Positions 33,401 to 46,049 are shown, counted from the first letter of the stretch. The stretch: DNA of 64,000 nt from Takakia lepidozioides (GCA_030704615.1 CM060732.1:58139053-58203052), one strand, 5' to 3'. The notes: generated by a model not told the origin, from the sequence alone. A program made the numbers and translations.

Positions 33401-36400
33401 AGCGGGAGGAATCCGAGGAGTCGGAGCCCGAGGAATCTTGAGAGCTCCGACAACCAAGAGATGCCTCCCATGCCGGCAGCCTTTTGGGAAGGGTTGTTGG
33501 CGCAGTTTGGCGGGACGTTGAAAGACGTGTTGAAGGCGGCTAATGCCACTTCCACCAAGGCAAAGTTTAAGGTGAAGCCTAAGGAACCCGGCACCTTCGA
33601 GGGCGTTCGAAATCGGAAGGCACTCAACACCTGGCTCCTGGAGCTAGAGCAGTACTTCCGGGCGGCCAAGTTGAGTGACGAGGATCGGGTGGAAGTGGCT
33701 CCCACCTATTTGAGGGGCTATGCTCAACAATGGTGGCAGAAACGCCTTCACGACCGAGGCCCAAGCCCGGAAACCTTGAACTGGAGTGAGTTCAAGGAAT
33801 TGATGAAGAGACAGTTTGTGCCCCTCAACGCATCCTGGCTTGCCCGGGACAAGATGAGGAATTTGAAGCAAACAGATGACATTCGGGGGTATGTCCAGGC
33901 TTTCAATGTGCTGTTGCTCGAAGTCGCGGACATGGCAGAACCAGAAATGGTCTTCAACTTTGTGGCGGGACTGGCCCCATGGGCTAGGCGGAAGTTGGAG
34001 GAGAAGCCACCCAAGACTTTGAACGAGGCAATTGAGAGAGCTGAATGTTTCTCGGATGTCCCTAGGGGTGAGAGACAAGGCCGTACGGAGCTGAACCACA
34101 AGAAGACCCGGCGGGAAGGACTGACCTCCTCCGACCGGAAAAGAAGTGGGATAGGCCACGCGGCGAAAATGGCACGTGGAAATCGAAGGGAGGTCCTTCA
34201 CACGTCAAGGCGGCACCCGTGCTTCGAAAGGAAAAGCGGGTGGAGCGACTTATGGCGGACAGAAGGCGACCTTTGATGGAGTGTGTTTCAATTGCGGGGA
34301 GCCCGGGCACATGGCCAAGAAGTGCACGAAGCCCCGGCAATTGAACATGACTCGGGCGACCACGGAGCTGTCGGAAGATACCATCAGTCGCTTGGTGGAA
34401 GCGGTGGTCGCCAGGACTTGCAAGGTAGGCAAATTTCTTGTGAGTTGTATCAGGAAACTGGCGCCTTACGAAAAGGGAGTCAGTTATTGTTCGTGGATGG
34501 GATAATATCCGGAACTAATGTGTCGTTGTTGGTGGACACAGGAGCGTCGCACTCCTTCATGACGCCGGCGGCGGCGCGAAAGTTGGGACTCCCGACAAGT
34601 GACGTGGGGGCCTCTATTGAGGTGCGTCTGCCAAAGGAGAACCTCAGTTGGCGACAAGGTTGGCGTTTGATGTTCCTCTTCAACTGGGGAGTTGGGAGGG
34701 ACGTGAGAACTTCACTATCTGCGAGATCGATGGAGTGGATCTCATTTTGGGAATGACCTTTTTGAGCAAATCCGGAGCGGTCATAGATGGCCGCAAGAGA
34801 GTAGTCACGCTGCCATGTGGGAATGGTGGCGAGGTTTTACGAGTGTCGGAAACGCCCAAATCCGTGGGAGGGCGAATAAACCTTCTATCAGCAAGGAGTG
34901 GGCCGTGGAGGAGACACACGAGTCCCAGTTTTTGCTTTACATTAGAGAAGTGAAAGGAGAAGGCGATGGGGAGCCGAGCCCAGATTGGATCAAGGGGATT
35001 TTGGAGAAATACCAGGATGTGATGCCGGAGGATTTACCAAGCGGCTTGCCACCGCGAAGAGGAGTTGACCACAAATTGAGGTGATACCGGGATCGGAACC
35101 GCCTGCCAAGGCGCCCTACCGGTTGAGCCACAAGAGTTGGTCGAGCTGAAGACTCAGCTCAAAGATCTAATGTCAAAGGGGTACATCCGGCCGAGTAAGT
35201 CACCTTACGGAGCCCCGGTGCTATTTGCAGACAAGAAGGATGGGACGCTCCGGCGAGTAAGTCACCTTACGGAGTCCCCGGTGCTATTTTGCAGCCAAAA
35301 GGATGGCACGCTGCGGATGTGTGTCGATTACAAAGGGCTCTGAATAAGTTGACTATCAAAACCGGTAACCCTTTGCCAAGGATCACGACCTCTTCGATCG
35401 GTTGGCAGGAGCGAAGTATTTCAGAGCCGATCGCCTGCGCGTCCGCTTATCACCAAATTCGGGTGGCGGAAGGAGATGAGGAGAAGACCGCGTGCAGGAC
35501 AAGGTATGGTTCATATGAGTTCTTGGTGATGCCTTTTGGGCTCACCAATGCACCAGCGACATTTGCACGCTGATGAACAGCCTTTTCCAGGAGTGGTTGG
35601 ATGACTTTGTGATCGTGTACATCGACGACATCTTGGTGTACTCGAAAACAAAGGAGGAGCACCTGGAGCACCTCAAAAGGGTGTTCCAAAAATTGCGAGA
35701 AGGGAAGCTGTATGCCAAAGCTTCAAAGTGCGAATTCGGGGTCACAAAAGTGGAGTTCTGGGGCACGTGATTACACAGGATGGGATCAAAATGGATGACA
35801 GAAAGGTGAGGGCGATCTTGGACTGGGAGCCTCCGACTTCGTCCCGGAGTGCGATCCTTCCTAGGACCTCGCTCCTATTACCGGAAGTATGTGAGAATTT
35901 CGCCAAGATCGCGGGGGCCGCTGTCGGACCTCTGTGTAAATCCAAAGTCTGGGTATGGAACACATTTTGTGGCCAAGCTTTTGCTGAATTGAAGCAGCGG
36001 ATGACAGAAGCTCCAGTCTTAAAAATCCCGGAGTTCGATCGTCCGTTTGAGATTCATACAGATGCATCGGACTTCGCAATTGGGGTGTACTGCAAGATGG
36101 ACGTCCAGTGGCTTACGAAAGTAAGAACTGAATGAAGTGGAGCGACGATGGCCGACGTACGAAAAAGAGATGAAGGCGGTGTACATTGCCTTGAACTCTG
36201 GCGCCACTATGTTGGTTCCAACCCAGTGAGGGTGTTCACGGACAATGTCACGGTGAAGTATTTTGCCGACGCCCAAGTTGTCCCCAAAACAACTTAGGTG
36301 GCAAGATACTTTGGCAGTGTTCGACGTGGATATCCAGTACAAACCGGGACGGGACAATGTGGTGGCCGATGCTTTAAGTAGAAAGCAGCAGCTCTTGTTG

Positions 36401-39400
36401 GTGTACAGGGCGAGACGACGCTCCAAAGGAAGATCCGGAAGGCTTGCCGGAAGGATGAGCTGGCAAAGTGCGTGATGCAGAACTTGAGAATGGGGGTTAA
36501 AATCGCAGTTCCACTTGCAAAACGGACTGCTCCGGTATAAGCAAAAACGTCTCTATGTGCCAAAGGGAGGGATCAGGGATAGTCTCTTGAGAGAATGCCA
36601 TGATAGCCCGCTTGCGGGCCACGGTGGAGCCAAGCGCACTGCGGCACTCTTGAAGAAAGAGTATTTCTGGCCCAAACTGAGGGAGGAGCAGAGGAGTATG
36701 TTAAGACATGCACCACATGCCAACCAAAACCGGAGCGAGTATAAAAAGCAAGCGGGGCTGTTACAAACCCTTGCCGATTCCAGAGGGGACTTGGGAAAGC
36801 GTCTCGATGGATTTCATGACTGCTATGCCGCTGTCAAAAGGATTCGATGCAATCATGGTGGTGGTAGATAGGTTCAGTAAAATGGCCCATTTCATCCCAC
36901 CAAGGAGACGGCAACTGCGCAGGAGACAGGGCGACTTTACTTACTTCGCCCACGTCTTAAAGCATCATGGAGTCCCCGAAGGATATTGTCTCGGACCGCG
37001 ATCCAAAGTTTACGAGTAAATTCTGGAGAGCACTTTGGAAGAAGATGGGGACGAGGCTGAAGATGAGCACCGCCTTCCGACCTACGACGGACGGCCAAAC
37101 GGAAAGAGTGAATTCCGTAGTGAAGCATTCTTGCGGAATTACGTGTCGGCAGACCAATCGACTGGATGGAACACTTAGACGCGGCAGAGTTCTGTTATAA
37201 ATAACACAGAACACTCCGCGACGGGAGTTTCCCTTTCTTTTGTGTTGGTCTATGGAAAAGCCCTCTGATGCCGACAAGGTTGGGCCGCCCAGGACGTTGA
37301 GGACCCGGCAGTAGCGGCGGTACTGGAGAAACGCGAGCGTTTGTTGAAGCTCGCAAAGTACAACATTGCCAAAGCTAGGAAACGGTATGAAAGGCAGGCG
37401 AATCGGAAGCGGAGGGAAGTGAAGTTTGAGGCAGGCACAGAGGTCTGGTTAACATCAAGAATTTTCGACTACCTCTCCGAAATGAGTCCGAAGTTCGTAC
37501 CTCCGTATGCGGGTCCCTTTCGCATTCGGAGGGTTATGAATGAGGATTTGTTAGAATTGGAGCTGCCAGCAAACAGCAAGGTGCACCCAGTATTCCATGT
37601 CTCCCTTTTGAAGCCTTACTTCAAATGAAGCACGTCCGAATCGGCAGCAAGTGTTGCGTCCGCCACCTATGCTGTTGGATCATGAAAATGAACCCGAGTA
37701 CGAGGTGGAGGCAATACTTAAGTCGAGGAGGTTCAAGAACCGAGAAACGGAGTATCTCGTCAAATGGAAGGGCTATCATCTTGTGGAGGCATCTTGGGTG
37801 CGTGCCTCAGAAATGGGAAACGCATCCGAGGCATTGCAGCGTTCGAAGGGCGACCTCAAAAGCGGAAGAAGCGTTGATGGGGACATCAACCTTGGAGCGT
37901 GGGGGAGGAAATGCATGCTTAGCCCGGTTTAGCTAGCTCAGGAATCCGATTGCAAAAACTTGTATTGTACAAAAATTTGTGATAAAGGAAATGGGTTCCA
38001 AATATTGTGCGTCCTATTGTGTTTGGAATGGTGATGCATGGTGTGGTTGGCTGGTGTGTAGAATGCATGCTAGCTTACAAAAGTGGGAGAGGTAAATTGG
38101 GTTAATCGTGTGTTTGCGCATGCCGAATCGGGTGACTCCCATCCAAGGGGCAAGGAAACTTGCGCCTTATTTGGGATTCAAGTGCTAGTGCGCACCTGGC
38201 GCGTGCGCGTACTATAACTAACTGCGCTACCGAGGGGGTTGCCTTGTAGTGTGCGGGCTAACGCGGAAGCTACGTGCTTCCGTTCACGTACTATAATCGT
38301 GTAGCCTCGGGACGAAGTCGTAGTGCGGCTTCGCGTGTTCCCGTACCTCAGGCCAGCATTCCAAGGCGACCCAATTGTAGTGATTGGGGCGCACGGTTGG
38401 TTCAAGGTTATCTTCCTAGTCAAAGAGGGTTCCAGGTGAACCCCTTGCTCAAGGTGATGCCAAAAGCGGCATCATGAGCGATCGCAGCAATGTTGTTGCA
38501 GTAAGGCGATTCGATCCTCGGGAGGATCGTTCCTTGGCCTTGAAGTAGGCCAAGAAGAGTGCACTGGGAGGAGCTGGAGAGGCTCCACCCTTGGCCGGAC
38601 TTGGAGGAAGTCGGCCGAACTAGCTAGTGGAGAGTGGAGTCGTGTGGGGTTTGGTTCTTTGCCATGGGACGCCATGGTACGGAAACAAACTCCTTGATGT
38701 GGGACGCCACAACTTGGATGTTCGTTTCTACAAAATGGACAAGTCGATGAGGACATCGACTCCCTGTTGGTAGGGGTGTGTGTCGCGGCCCTTTGCCTTG
38801 AGGGCAGGGGGTCGGGACACATGAGAGGGGCTGCCCCTGTGGTGGGGGCAGCGGCAGCGATAGGTATGGGGGGCTGAAGCACCCTTGAGTGCCCAAGGCA
38901 CTCAAGGAGGCGGAGGCGCTCACTAGGGGAGCCCCGCACCCGGGTTGCGGTGGAGGTGGCTCCACAAGGGGTGGTGGTAGCTTGTGGGACTTAGTGGGGG
39001 TGGCATAGGACTCCCATGGGGTGGAGACCTCGAGGTGGGAGTCGTGGGGAGTCTTGGGACTCATCACGGTCCATTGGGCCCGCGGTGAGTGGGCCAAGAC
39101 TCACCGCGACTCACCACCGGGAGTCGAGGGTTTTCGTGGTGGTTCGCCATAAAATGGCATGGCTGGTTATGAAACCCCCGCGGACAGCTACAGAAGTATA
39201 TATAGGGAGTAGTAACCCCGAGAACGGTGCAAGCCCGTTGGTGACCAAAAACTAGTGAGAGTAGCGAGCGAGCCGGAGCCGGAAGCGACCAAAGAGTGGG
39301 AGCTGTTCCGGACTGCCATCTACCAAGGGAATTCTCCTAGTCCCAATAGGTGGAGGGTTTAGAGGGAAGCGGAAGGGGACCGTTATGTCCCGGTGAGCAG

Positions 39401-41021
39401 CCGAAACTCCAAGTTGGCCCGGCGGTCAGTTGGGAGTCAGGCGCGCGCATCAAAGCGAGTAACTATGATTGAAGGGGAGTTTACCGAATTGAGGTGTGCG
39501 ACAGTCAAGGTACCACCCACAGTCTCTGAAGTGAGAAGGACTCCAGTCCTTCAATATCCCTGCAGTATACATGGTTGGATCGTTTGCAGGGTCCGACCAC
39601 ATGTCAAGATATCCGGATTCCGCTCATCAGACCAATCCTCTGAATTCGGAATAGTGTGTGTCCAGCTTGTTGTCACATGCGATTTCTCTGTCTGGCGTCT
39701 GCAAAACATTGAAAACATTGCATTCCTTAACACTGTTTTTTGAGGATCAACAAGACACTACAGAGGGAATCAAATCTCCTGGATGACTTACTTGTTCACG
39801 TCGTGCATAGCTGTAAGAAGCTAGCATGTCGGTTTCCTGGATCCAAAACCATTGCCTCCACAGCACATGCTTGTCTTTGTCTTTCGAATGGTGTTTCTGA
39901 TGTATCCCATCCATGCAGCAATCGGTGTTGCCGTCCCAGACGTAGAACATGTGGTTGCAAATTGCTGGGTGTTCTTTCCCATCATGAGGCCCAGCTCGAA
40001 ACTCCTCATTGGCATCTTTCCAGCACTCATCCCAGTTATCACTGATCTCTGGAGAAACTAATGTGCTTTTCCATTTATATCCGTCAGTGACACATAAAAA
40101 ACTTGTGCACCAAGTCTATATCCATGCACAAAATCACTCTCCAATTTTGTTATGTCATGGGAAAGAGGTGGACGCACAACAGGCATTGATATCATCTGGC
40201 ACAGAGGTATGTCCAGACGCCCTCCAGATACGAGCATATCCCTTATAACTCCTGAGAGTTTACCTTCTGGAATGACATGAGTTCTTTCACCTTGTCAAGG
40301 TAGTGCACTTCGGATTCATCTGCTTCATGCTTCCATCTGTATTCTCTGAGCTTTTTTGCGGACTCGTCCCCATCTCCAGATCCTTCCCCTCTGATCCTGT
40401 AGGCTTCGACCTCACAGTTTTCTGCACGATGCCATTCAGTTCTGACTAAGTGATTTGCAAATAGTGAATGGCGGTAACGACAATCACTCTGTATCAAGGA
40501 ACTCACCATGAATGGTGTGAAAGAATTCAGCACAATCTACACATGCAAAGCCGAGACTGCCGTATTCAAAACAAAAGTGAGAGCGATAGCGAACGGCGTT
40601 AACGACAATCACAAAGATAACAACCTGCCGGATCGGTGTGTGTAATGACATATATGTGCAACTGATTGGCGGCAACGACATTCAGTGTAGTTTAGGGAGA
40701 ATAGTAAGTGCAGACTCTCTCTTCAAACACATAGGTACATAAATCTCATGAGCAGAATCGAATGGCGTTAACGACGCTCGCGATTCAGTAGTTCCTGCTA
40801 AAGAATGGAAGAGGAAGGACTCCTTGAAAGGCAATCACACAGACTATATGATAAAACTTACTTACTGGCACCTTCTTAGGTTTTGAAATTTGATCCCCTT
40901 CTGCAGCTTTCCTCTCCCTCTCACATCTGCTGGAGTTTCTGTCTGCGCAAGGGTTTCTTGACCTTCTTCAGGTTCGGCGTTCCGCGTGCTTCCACCTTCT
41001 TCAGTGTCCCTGCAATTCATC
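30460..41021 (-). CDS. Transposon-borne methyltransferase-like gene, split by gypsy B
   Basis: Exons on the minus strand, 5' to 3': 41021-about 40868 ([10 protein letters not shown]..), about 40448-40265, about 40240-39792 (ending YSYARREQ, donor GTAAGT), 39698-39504 joined directly to 32513-32015 (gypsy B sits inside this exon), 31901-31563, 31364-31078, 30982-about 30797, last exon to TGA 30460-30462 (acidic tail [18 protein letters not shown]). The exon 31901-31563 reads [49 protein letters not shown]: a strand-D-x-P-D/strand/helix order like motifs IV-VI of N6/N4 DPPY-type methyltransferases, with DIPD for [16 protein letters not shown] follows in the next exon. A Lys-rich linker precedes. 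The exon near 39915-39950 holds FYVWDGN, reminiscent of ParB-like folds (weak). Single-base breaks occur at T6 (about 40104) and A4 (about 32419). Substrate unknown. Confidence 0.55.
32514..33210 (+). repeat. 5' LTR of element B
   Basis: Starts TGTCGCGGCC, ends GTGTGCGACA, 697 bp. The TATA region is eroded (GTAATTATAGGGGAG). Confidence 0.9.
33213..33224 (+). other. Primer binding site, element B
   Basis: TGGTATCAGAGC, complementary to the 3' end of plant initiator Met-tRNA, two bases after the LTR. Confidence 0.9.
33266..34276 (+). pseudogene. Element B gag (capsid region)
   Basis: The ATG at 33266 opens [20 protein letters not shown]. The retrotransposon gag core contains [44 protein letters not shown] and [16 protein letters not shown]. 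The frame ends at 34274-34276; the CX2CX4HX4C knuckle ([14 protein letters not shown], near 34285) is in another frame, a shift of one base. Same family as 56197-57213. Confidence 0.85.
34277..37935 (+). pseudogene. Element B pol: protease, RT, RNase H, integrase, chromodomain (frame-broken)
   Basis: In order: zinc knuckle near 34285, aspartic protease [10 protein letters not shown] near 34530, RT with [16 protein letters not shown] near 35605, RNase [12 protein letters not shown] near 36053, integrase zinc-binding [20 protein letters not shown] near 36600 and [13 protein letters not shown] near 37090, chromodomain [16 protein letters not shown] to [18 protein letters not shown] near 37700-37820. 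Compared with A and C it has many one-base indels plus the local duplication of [20 protein letters not shown] near 35195-35300. Confidence 0.9.
37936..38780 (+). other. Element B 3' untranslated region
   Basis: Non-coding and conserved among A, B and C. It contains the short inverted word GCGCACCTGGCGCGTGCGCG near 38194 and CTTCCGTTCACGTACTATAATC near 38277. No open frame is conserved. Confidence 0.7.
38781..39503 (+). repeat. 3' LTR of element B
   Basis: 723 bp, TGTCGCGGCC to GTGTGCGACA. It differs from the 5' LTR by many small indels, indicating age or low-quality sequence. Confidence 0.9.
40467..40781. repeat. Four spaced GGCGTTAACGAC repeats near the methyltransferase-like gene's 5' end
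   Basis: Related 22-mers at 40467-40488, 40591-40612, 40663-40684 and 40760-40781, with core GGCG(G/T)(T/C)AACGACAATCAC. Spacings are 124, 72 and 97 bp. They lie in or beside an intron of the minus-strand gene. Possible protein-binding sites; function unknown. Confidence 0.75.
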
Positions 41022-41202
41022 TCTGCCTCCACAGGCTGGCGCACTCTTATCGCCGACGTGTCGCAGCCACTGCCTCAGTCTCCGTCTGCTCTTGTGAATC
41101 GTCGTCTCCGCGTTCACCTGCTGCCTTGGCCCTGTGTTCTCCAACAACGACGCCTTGTCATTTTCTCTCTTGCTCTGCGTCTCTCTCTAAGGGAAGTAAA
41201 TA

Positions 41203-42010
41203 AAGAGACTTTCTTCTCTTTCGTATTCTAGAAGGAACCTCTCTCCAGCTTGACTACCACTCTCCCTCTAAGCGCGAAAAGTAGAAAAACGCAGTGACTC
41301 CCGATTTCTTGCGGGATTGTCTGTGTTCTTGCGTGTCTCTAGAAGCATCGGATTCCCTCCCGCGTGACCGTTACACATAGTCGTTTCGTTATTAGTGCAC
41401 ATGCCAGCAATTGGTGTACAGCTGTTCGTATTCAGTTATGGATGTCTGACGTGTGCCGCCCAAACAAAACGGCGTGTTCTAAATTATAACTGGTTCATAT
41501 TTAAAAAGAACAGCGAATCCCAGAAATTGATGTGCAGTCTTAAACAAATAAATATAAATGACGAGAGTTTGATGACAATTTTGGAATATCATACACGGTC
41601 ATCCTTGTTATCCAAACCCCACATTCGTTGCACATTTTGAACTTTCCAGGTGCGCATGATCATTGGTAGTAGTATATAGATACATTTACTTAATCTGCAA
41701 TCCCATTCTCGGATCCTGTGGCATGCTTCCAGGAGTCGGTTTGTTATTGGGTTTATTGATGAGGTTCTGATTAACGGTTTAACAGTTGCCGACACTGCCC
41801 CTATGGATTCTCTGACCACTGGGCCCACAAGAAAAGTAATTAAAATGGACGGATGCATATCTGGAATGAATAACAGAATATGCACAGTCGTTATCTGAGC
41901 TTCCTCCGCCATATGCTCTGCTCATTCTTCAACTGTGTTCTGGAGACAGCAGTAAACCGATTTACACTAGATCTGCGATAGCAAGGTACAAACATACTCG
42001 AGGAAGGAAG
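41203..42010. promoter_or_regulatory. Divergent intergenic region between methyltransferase-like gene and transposase
   Basis: About 0.8-1 kb separates the minus-strand start (41021) from the plus-strand ATG at 42011. No coding frame. It must hold both promoters if the genes are expressed; no convincing TATA pair was identified. Confidence 0.4.
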
Positions 42011-45000
42011 ATGGCTTCCTCTGAAGCGGAGTTCTTCTCAGACGACAAACCAGTGCCGTTCTCCCAGGAAGTCCTTGACAATGGATTTGCAATTGTTCTG
42101 GAACATGTCTTGGCTACCCGTTTTCAGCTGCAGAATGGCTCCATCTTTTGGAGAAAGAGGTTTACGATCTGAAAGGGAAGTTGGTGAAATATTCTTTCCA
42201 AAACCGTGATGAGACGGCTCATATCAGCCAGTGGAGAGTGCGTCCTGGTCGATACAGAGTACTTGGAGAGCCTCGGCGAAAGTCCCTTGGGTCATATGTG
42301 ACGCCCGGGGCTGCTGCTCGGTCGTTGAAGACAAGATGGAGGTGGTGGTGAAAAAAGAACAGACTTCCTCCACTCCAATCGTTGAGCTTTCGGATTCTTC
42401 CGATGATGACATAAGTGAAATTCCAATCCAGTCCTTCCTACTGTGGTTGCAGAAGCTGATGAAGAAGAGATTTGTAGTGTCATTCCAAAATTGCGGGCGA
42501 TGGGAGGAATGGCTGGATTCAAAAGTGAGTTGCGGGGAATTGATTGGGAATCTTTGAAGCAGGTGCCTGTGAAGTTCTTGCCGGAGACTTTTGATGGCGA
42601 TATCCTATTCGAGCTGCCTCCTCCTCGCGAGTTGGAGGTGTAACAATCATGATGCATGGAATGGACAAGAAACACGACGGGCACCCGTGGTGCAGAACAA
42701 AAAAATCCAATATTCAGAATGATGACAAGCTTGTTTTCAGGAGGACAGTTTGCAATGGACACCTTAGGTGTGATAAATTTGAATTGCAGACACTTTCTTC
42801 TTCAGTCTGGAGTTCATAATCAAAGCGAATGGGAGGGTCTGGCGGAGAATCCATTTCAGCCTGGGACTGCCCCTCACCCGGCAAACACTTTCGTCTGCAA
42901 ATTCTGCAAACTTGTGCCATCCTGCTTGGCGCTCTGCGGAGCAAGAATGTACTATGTTGTCCACCGTTTGAATACAATGATGAGAGCTTGTGTGCATTTT
43001 GGATTCTATAACCATCCTGTCTCGAAGGGGATTACAGGGAGAGTGTTGAGACAGTATCGAGGTTGATCAAACAGGAGTTCGGGAGAAACCCATCCGCAAC
43101 AACATCTGCAATTGCTCTTGGCGCAAGCAAGTCCTTCTTGGAAAGCCATATTTTGAGTGAAGGAGATTCTGTGGGGACTAAACTTGACGGTGCAGCATTG
43201 GACCTGGTCATGGATCATTTCTCCACTTTAAGTTCACCTAACATTCGGCATCAGATCAATGCATTGAGAATGGGCTCTGGGATCAGAGGCTACATAGACA
43301 ATATTTTGGAATTGAAACGATTGAGCAAGTACGATTACATCCAGGACAATGTATTCCCAGGTCAAGGTGCCATCAAAGTTTTTCTTTTCAAAATGTCGAC
43401 TGTTTGGAGGGGGGAGGGCTGGGTTAGCCTCGTGAAGCGGATGCAGAAGACTGGGACTTGCAGAACTGTTTTTCTTATGTTTGATCATGTGAAACGAGTG
43501 AAGGATTGGACGACAATGGCTTGTCATGTCTACGATCCAGTGTACCAACGAGTTATGACAATTGCAGTTTGTGACATGCAATCCGAGGATACGGAATCCC
43601 AGAAGCTCATGTGGAATTCCCTGATACGTGTCATGGGCTGCCATGGGCTGCCATCTCCAAATTTCGCAGGTTTCATGGCGGATAGTGCTCAAGCAAATTT
43701 CAATGCTATTCGTATTGTCTTCGGATCGGGCGACCCAAAAGTGCCTATGCCAGGAAGAGAGCGTACATGTCTATTCCATTGGACACAATCTCTGGAAAAA
43801 CATACAAAGTCGGACATCAAACCAGAGATGCAGACTCAGCACCGTAAATTGTGCAAAGAATACAAAGATGCTAGAACAATGAAGGAGGCGGACACTTTGT
43901 TCCAGACAATTCGTGCCTGGTGGTTCTCTTCTGGAGCTGCATCACTTGAGAGTATGAGAACATTGGAAGATTGGCTGGCGTTTTGGCACTTCCGGTATAG
44001 ACAGTGGGGAGCAGCCATGACAATGGTACGAGGCTTCTATTTCATCTTATTCATACATTTGCTTTCCATATTTTGACTCATTGCTTATGTTGCATGCTTT
44101 CCATATTTTGAAGTGTGAAGTTATCCTCTTTGCGAACATGTCCATTGAGGAAATGGCAGACATGCCATCTTGCAATTTGGCAGAAACTGTGCACAATGCA
44201 TGGTTGCAGCAGTCTGGGAAACGAGGTCGGGATTTGTATGTGGCAACAACAGATGATTTGATACGTGCCTTGCAACAACAAACCCGATACCGTGATTTCT
44301 TACGAGGTGGGGTTGGTGGCAAGGGTCCGGACAAATCGGAGTTGATGTTGCGTGCTGCAAACAGATCTGGGGATCCAATCAAGATAGCACGGGCGGTGAG
44401 CATGTATGCCCAGGGAACGCCACTTGTTTCTAGAGTTCCACATCTTGAAGGGGAGGAGAGATTCGGCTCCTGTAAGAGGAAATTGAACACTCCACCTGGT
44501 TCGGATTCAGATTCCCACAGGGCAGACCGTGATAACTTCTCGAAGCCTCGTGTTCCCCTGCATGACAGCTCCGTGTCCGGACCTCCATTGTGGAGGAACC
44601 TCCAACACGACGGCAAGCTCCAGCATCAAACCGTGCCACTGAAATGGTGCAGGAGAGAACCCCCCTTGATGTGCTTGAGTCCGCATGCCCCGACCACGTT
44701 TGGCACATAGAACGCACAAGTGTCGGGTCTCGTGTGAAATGTACAGCGATCAGGGCAACTAATTTCGAGAAGTGCACTTCATCTATATCCAGAGGTGGTG
44801 CCCGAACTCCTGCTCCGACTTTCACGGGCTTGATGCGTCCATACGGTGCCAAGATGCGCAGATGTGTGCCATGGAACTGTGCGTCCTTCCGTAGTGATGA
44901 AGCCATCTCCTCCAACCGTTTGGCCCATGAAGGTGGGAACACATCTCAGCTTTCAGGAGATTGAAATGCTGGAGGAGGCAGGTTTTTCCCTTGCGAGACA

Positions 45001-45482
45001 ACCCCAACTCCATGCATGTGCTACTACCTCCTGCGTCCTCCCGGGTCCCCCCGGCAAATCCTGACTTGTGGCCAACCAAACGAGATGGAAAGCTCGTTCG
45101 GCGTTTCCCTCCAACCGCTGAACACTTTGGCAAAGTGGAGTCCGCAAGAATGCTCCAAGCTCGTGTCGGAAGCACCACGGAAGTACCCCGATCCAGGATA
45201 TGGTCGGGTATTCACAATCATCACACTTCCACATCTGCTGTTCATGACAGGACCTACGACATCACGGTTTCCAATTTCCCCAATTGCACATGTCCTGATT
45301 TTGTGAATATTCTATCAACCAGTTTGGGCAAGAGAGGTAAATTCATACCCTGCAAACATTTGTATTTCATATTTTTGAGGAGGATGTTTTGCGATCCCAA
45401 ACGTGACAACTTCATTCACCATGCCACTATGAGTTTCAACGAGGTCGATACTCTTTTGCAGCGGGATACAACACATGGGTAG
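42011..45482 (+). CDS. MULE-like transposase with FLYWCH-like and SWIM zinc fingers, multi-exon or frame-broken
   Basis: Starts at ATG 42011 (MASSEAEFFSDDKPVPFSQE). A zinc-binding, FLYWCH/WRKY-like stretch lies near 42650-42790 (HPWCRT.., VCNGHLRCDKFE). The DDE core is 43063-44030: VFLMFDHVKRVKDWTTM (first Asp), CDMQSEDTESQKLMWNSL, FAGFMADSAQANFNAI (second Asp), then TCLFHWTQSLEKH, the C-x2-H found between the second Asp and Glu in MULE transposases, and a later acidic helix LEDWLAFWHF. A SWIM finger near 45260-45385 reads NFPNCTCPDF ... FIPCKHLYFIF (CxC...CxH). The frame ends at TAG 45480-45482, with TGA nine codons later. Frames change near 42130, 42440 and 44080-45000, by introns or indels. 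It would bind the element's ends and catalyse cut-and-paste transposition in the nucleus. Confidence 0.75.
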
Positions 45483-45935
45483 CATGAACTATGTAATGTG
45501 GTATGTGGATGACCATGATTTGAAATGTGTATTCACATCAATTCGTCGGCTGTGCAATGATATGGCCTCCACCTATACGGAGTGAGGTCTGAGTGACAAC
45601 TTTTAGGTAGTGCATATTTGTCATTGCACCGTTCGAAGTCTACATGTCTTGCTGTCGCTATGCACTACAATCATCTTTTGAAGATGATCATAACTCTCAT
45701 TGTTATTTGAGGAGGGAGGAAGTCTTCTCGTGGCAGCCTTTATGGCGCACACTTTGTGAGGATATTTTGGTCGTCTTTCGTAATTGTAAAAGTGAAACAA
45801 ACATTTGTATTGCACAATGTTGGATGCTGCAATTGTAGGCCTCAACGCTCGTCTTGATTCTATTTAGGCAAGATTCCCTGCATTAATTCCACGGTCATAG
45901 GACCATCCACGGTTATAGGCGGCGCATGTTAATGC
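45483..45935. other. Transposon 3' flank of transposase, nothing coding
   Basis: AT-rich after the transposase stop; no further gene is recognised before the subterminal motif array. Confidence 0.4.
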
Positions 45936-46041
45936 TGACGTGGCAGTTGACGGACAGTGCCACGTCATCATTTACCGCCACATCAGCATGCTGACATGCG
46001 CTCACGCCACGTCAGCATGTGTACAGGCTCACGCCACGTCA
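45936..46041. promoter_or_regulatory. Right subterminal CCACGTCA cluster
   Basis: TGACGTGG at 45936-45943 and CCACGTCA at 45960-45967, 46007-46014 and 46034-46041, with GCTCACG words between. It mirrors the left-end cluster. Confidence 0.55.
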
Positions 46042-46049
46042 GCTGGCGT

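Larger units (their letters stand above)
32514..39503 (+). mobile_element. Gypsy chromovirus B, complete LTR-to-LTR but decayed
   Basis: 5' LTR 32514-33210, PBS, gag-pol, 3' LTR 38781-39503, flanked by the 5-bp duplication GTCAA (32509-32513 and 39504-39508). It sits inside an exon of the methyltransferase-like gene; joining the flanks with one GTCAA restores the frame [13 protein letters not shown] on the minus strand. Numerous single-base frameshifts and a duplicated 50-bp stretch near 35200-35300 make it non-coding. Confidence 0.92.

Noticed and set aside
33266-34320. Programmed gag-pol frameshift in the chromoviruses
   Set aside because: B and C do both need a one-base shift before the zinc knuckle, but the exact position differs between copies and other indels surround it, so simple decay is as likely.
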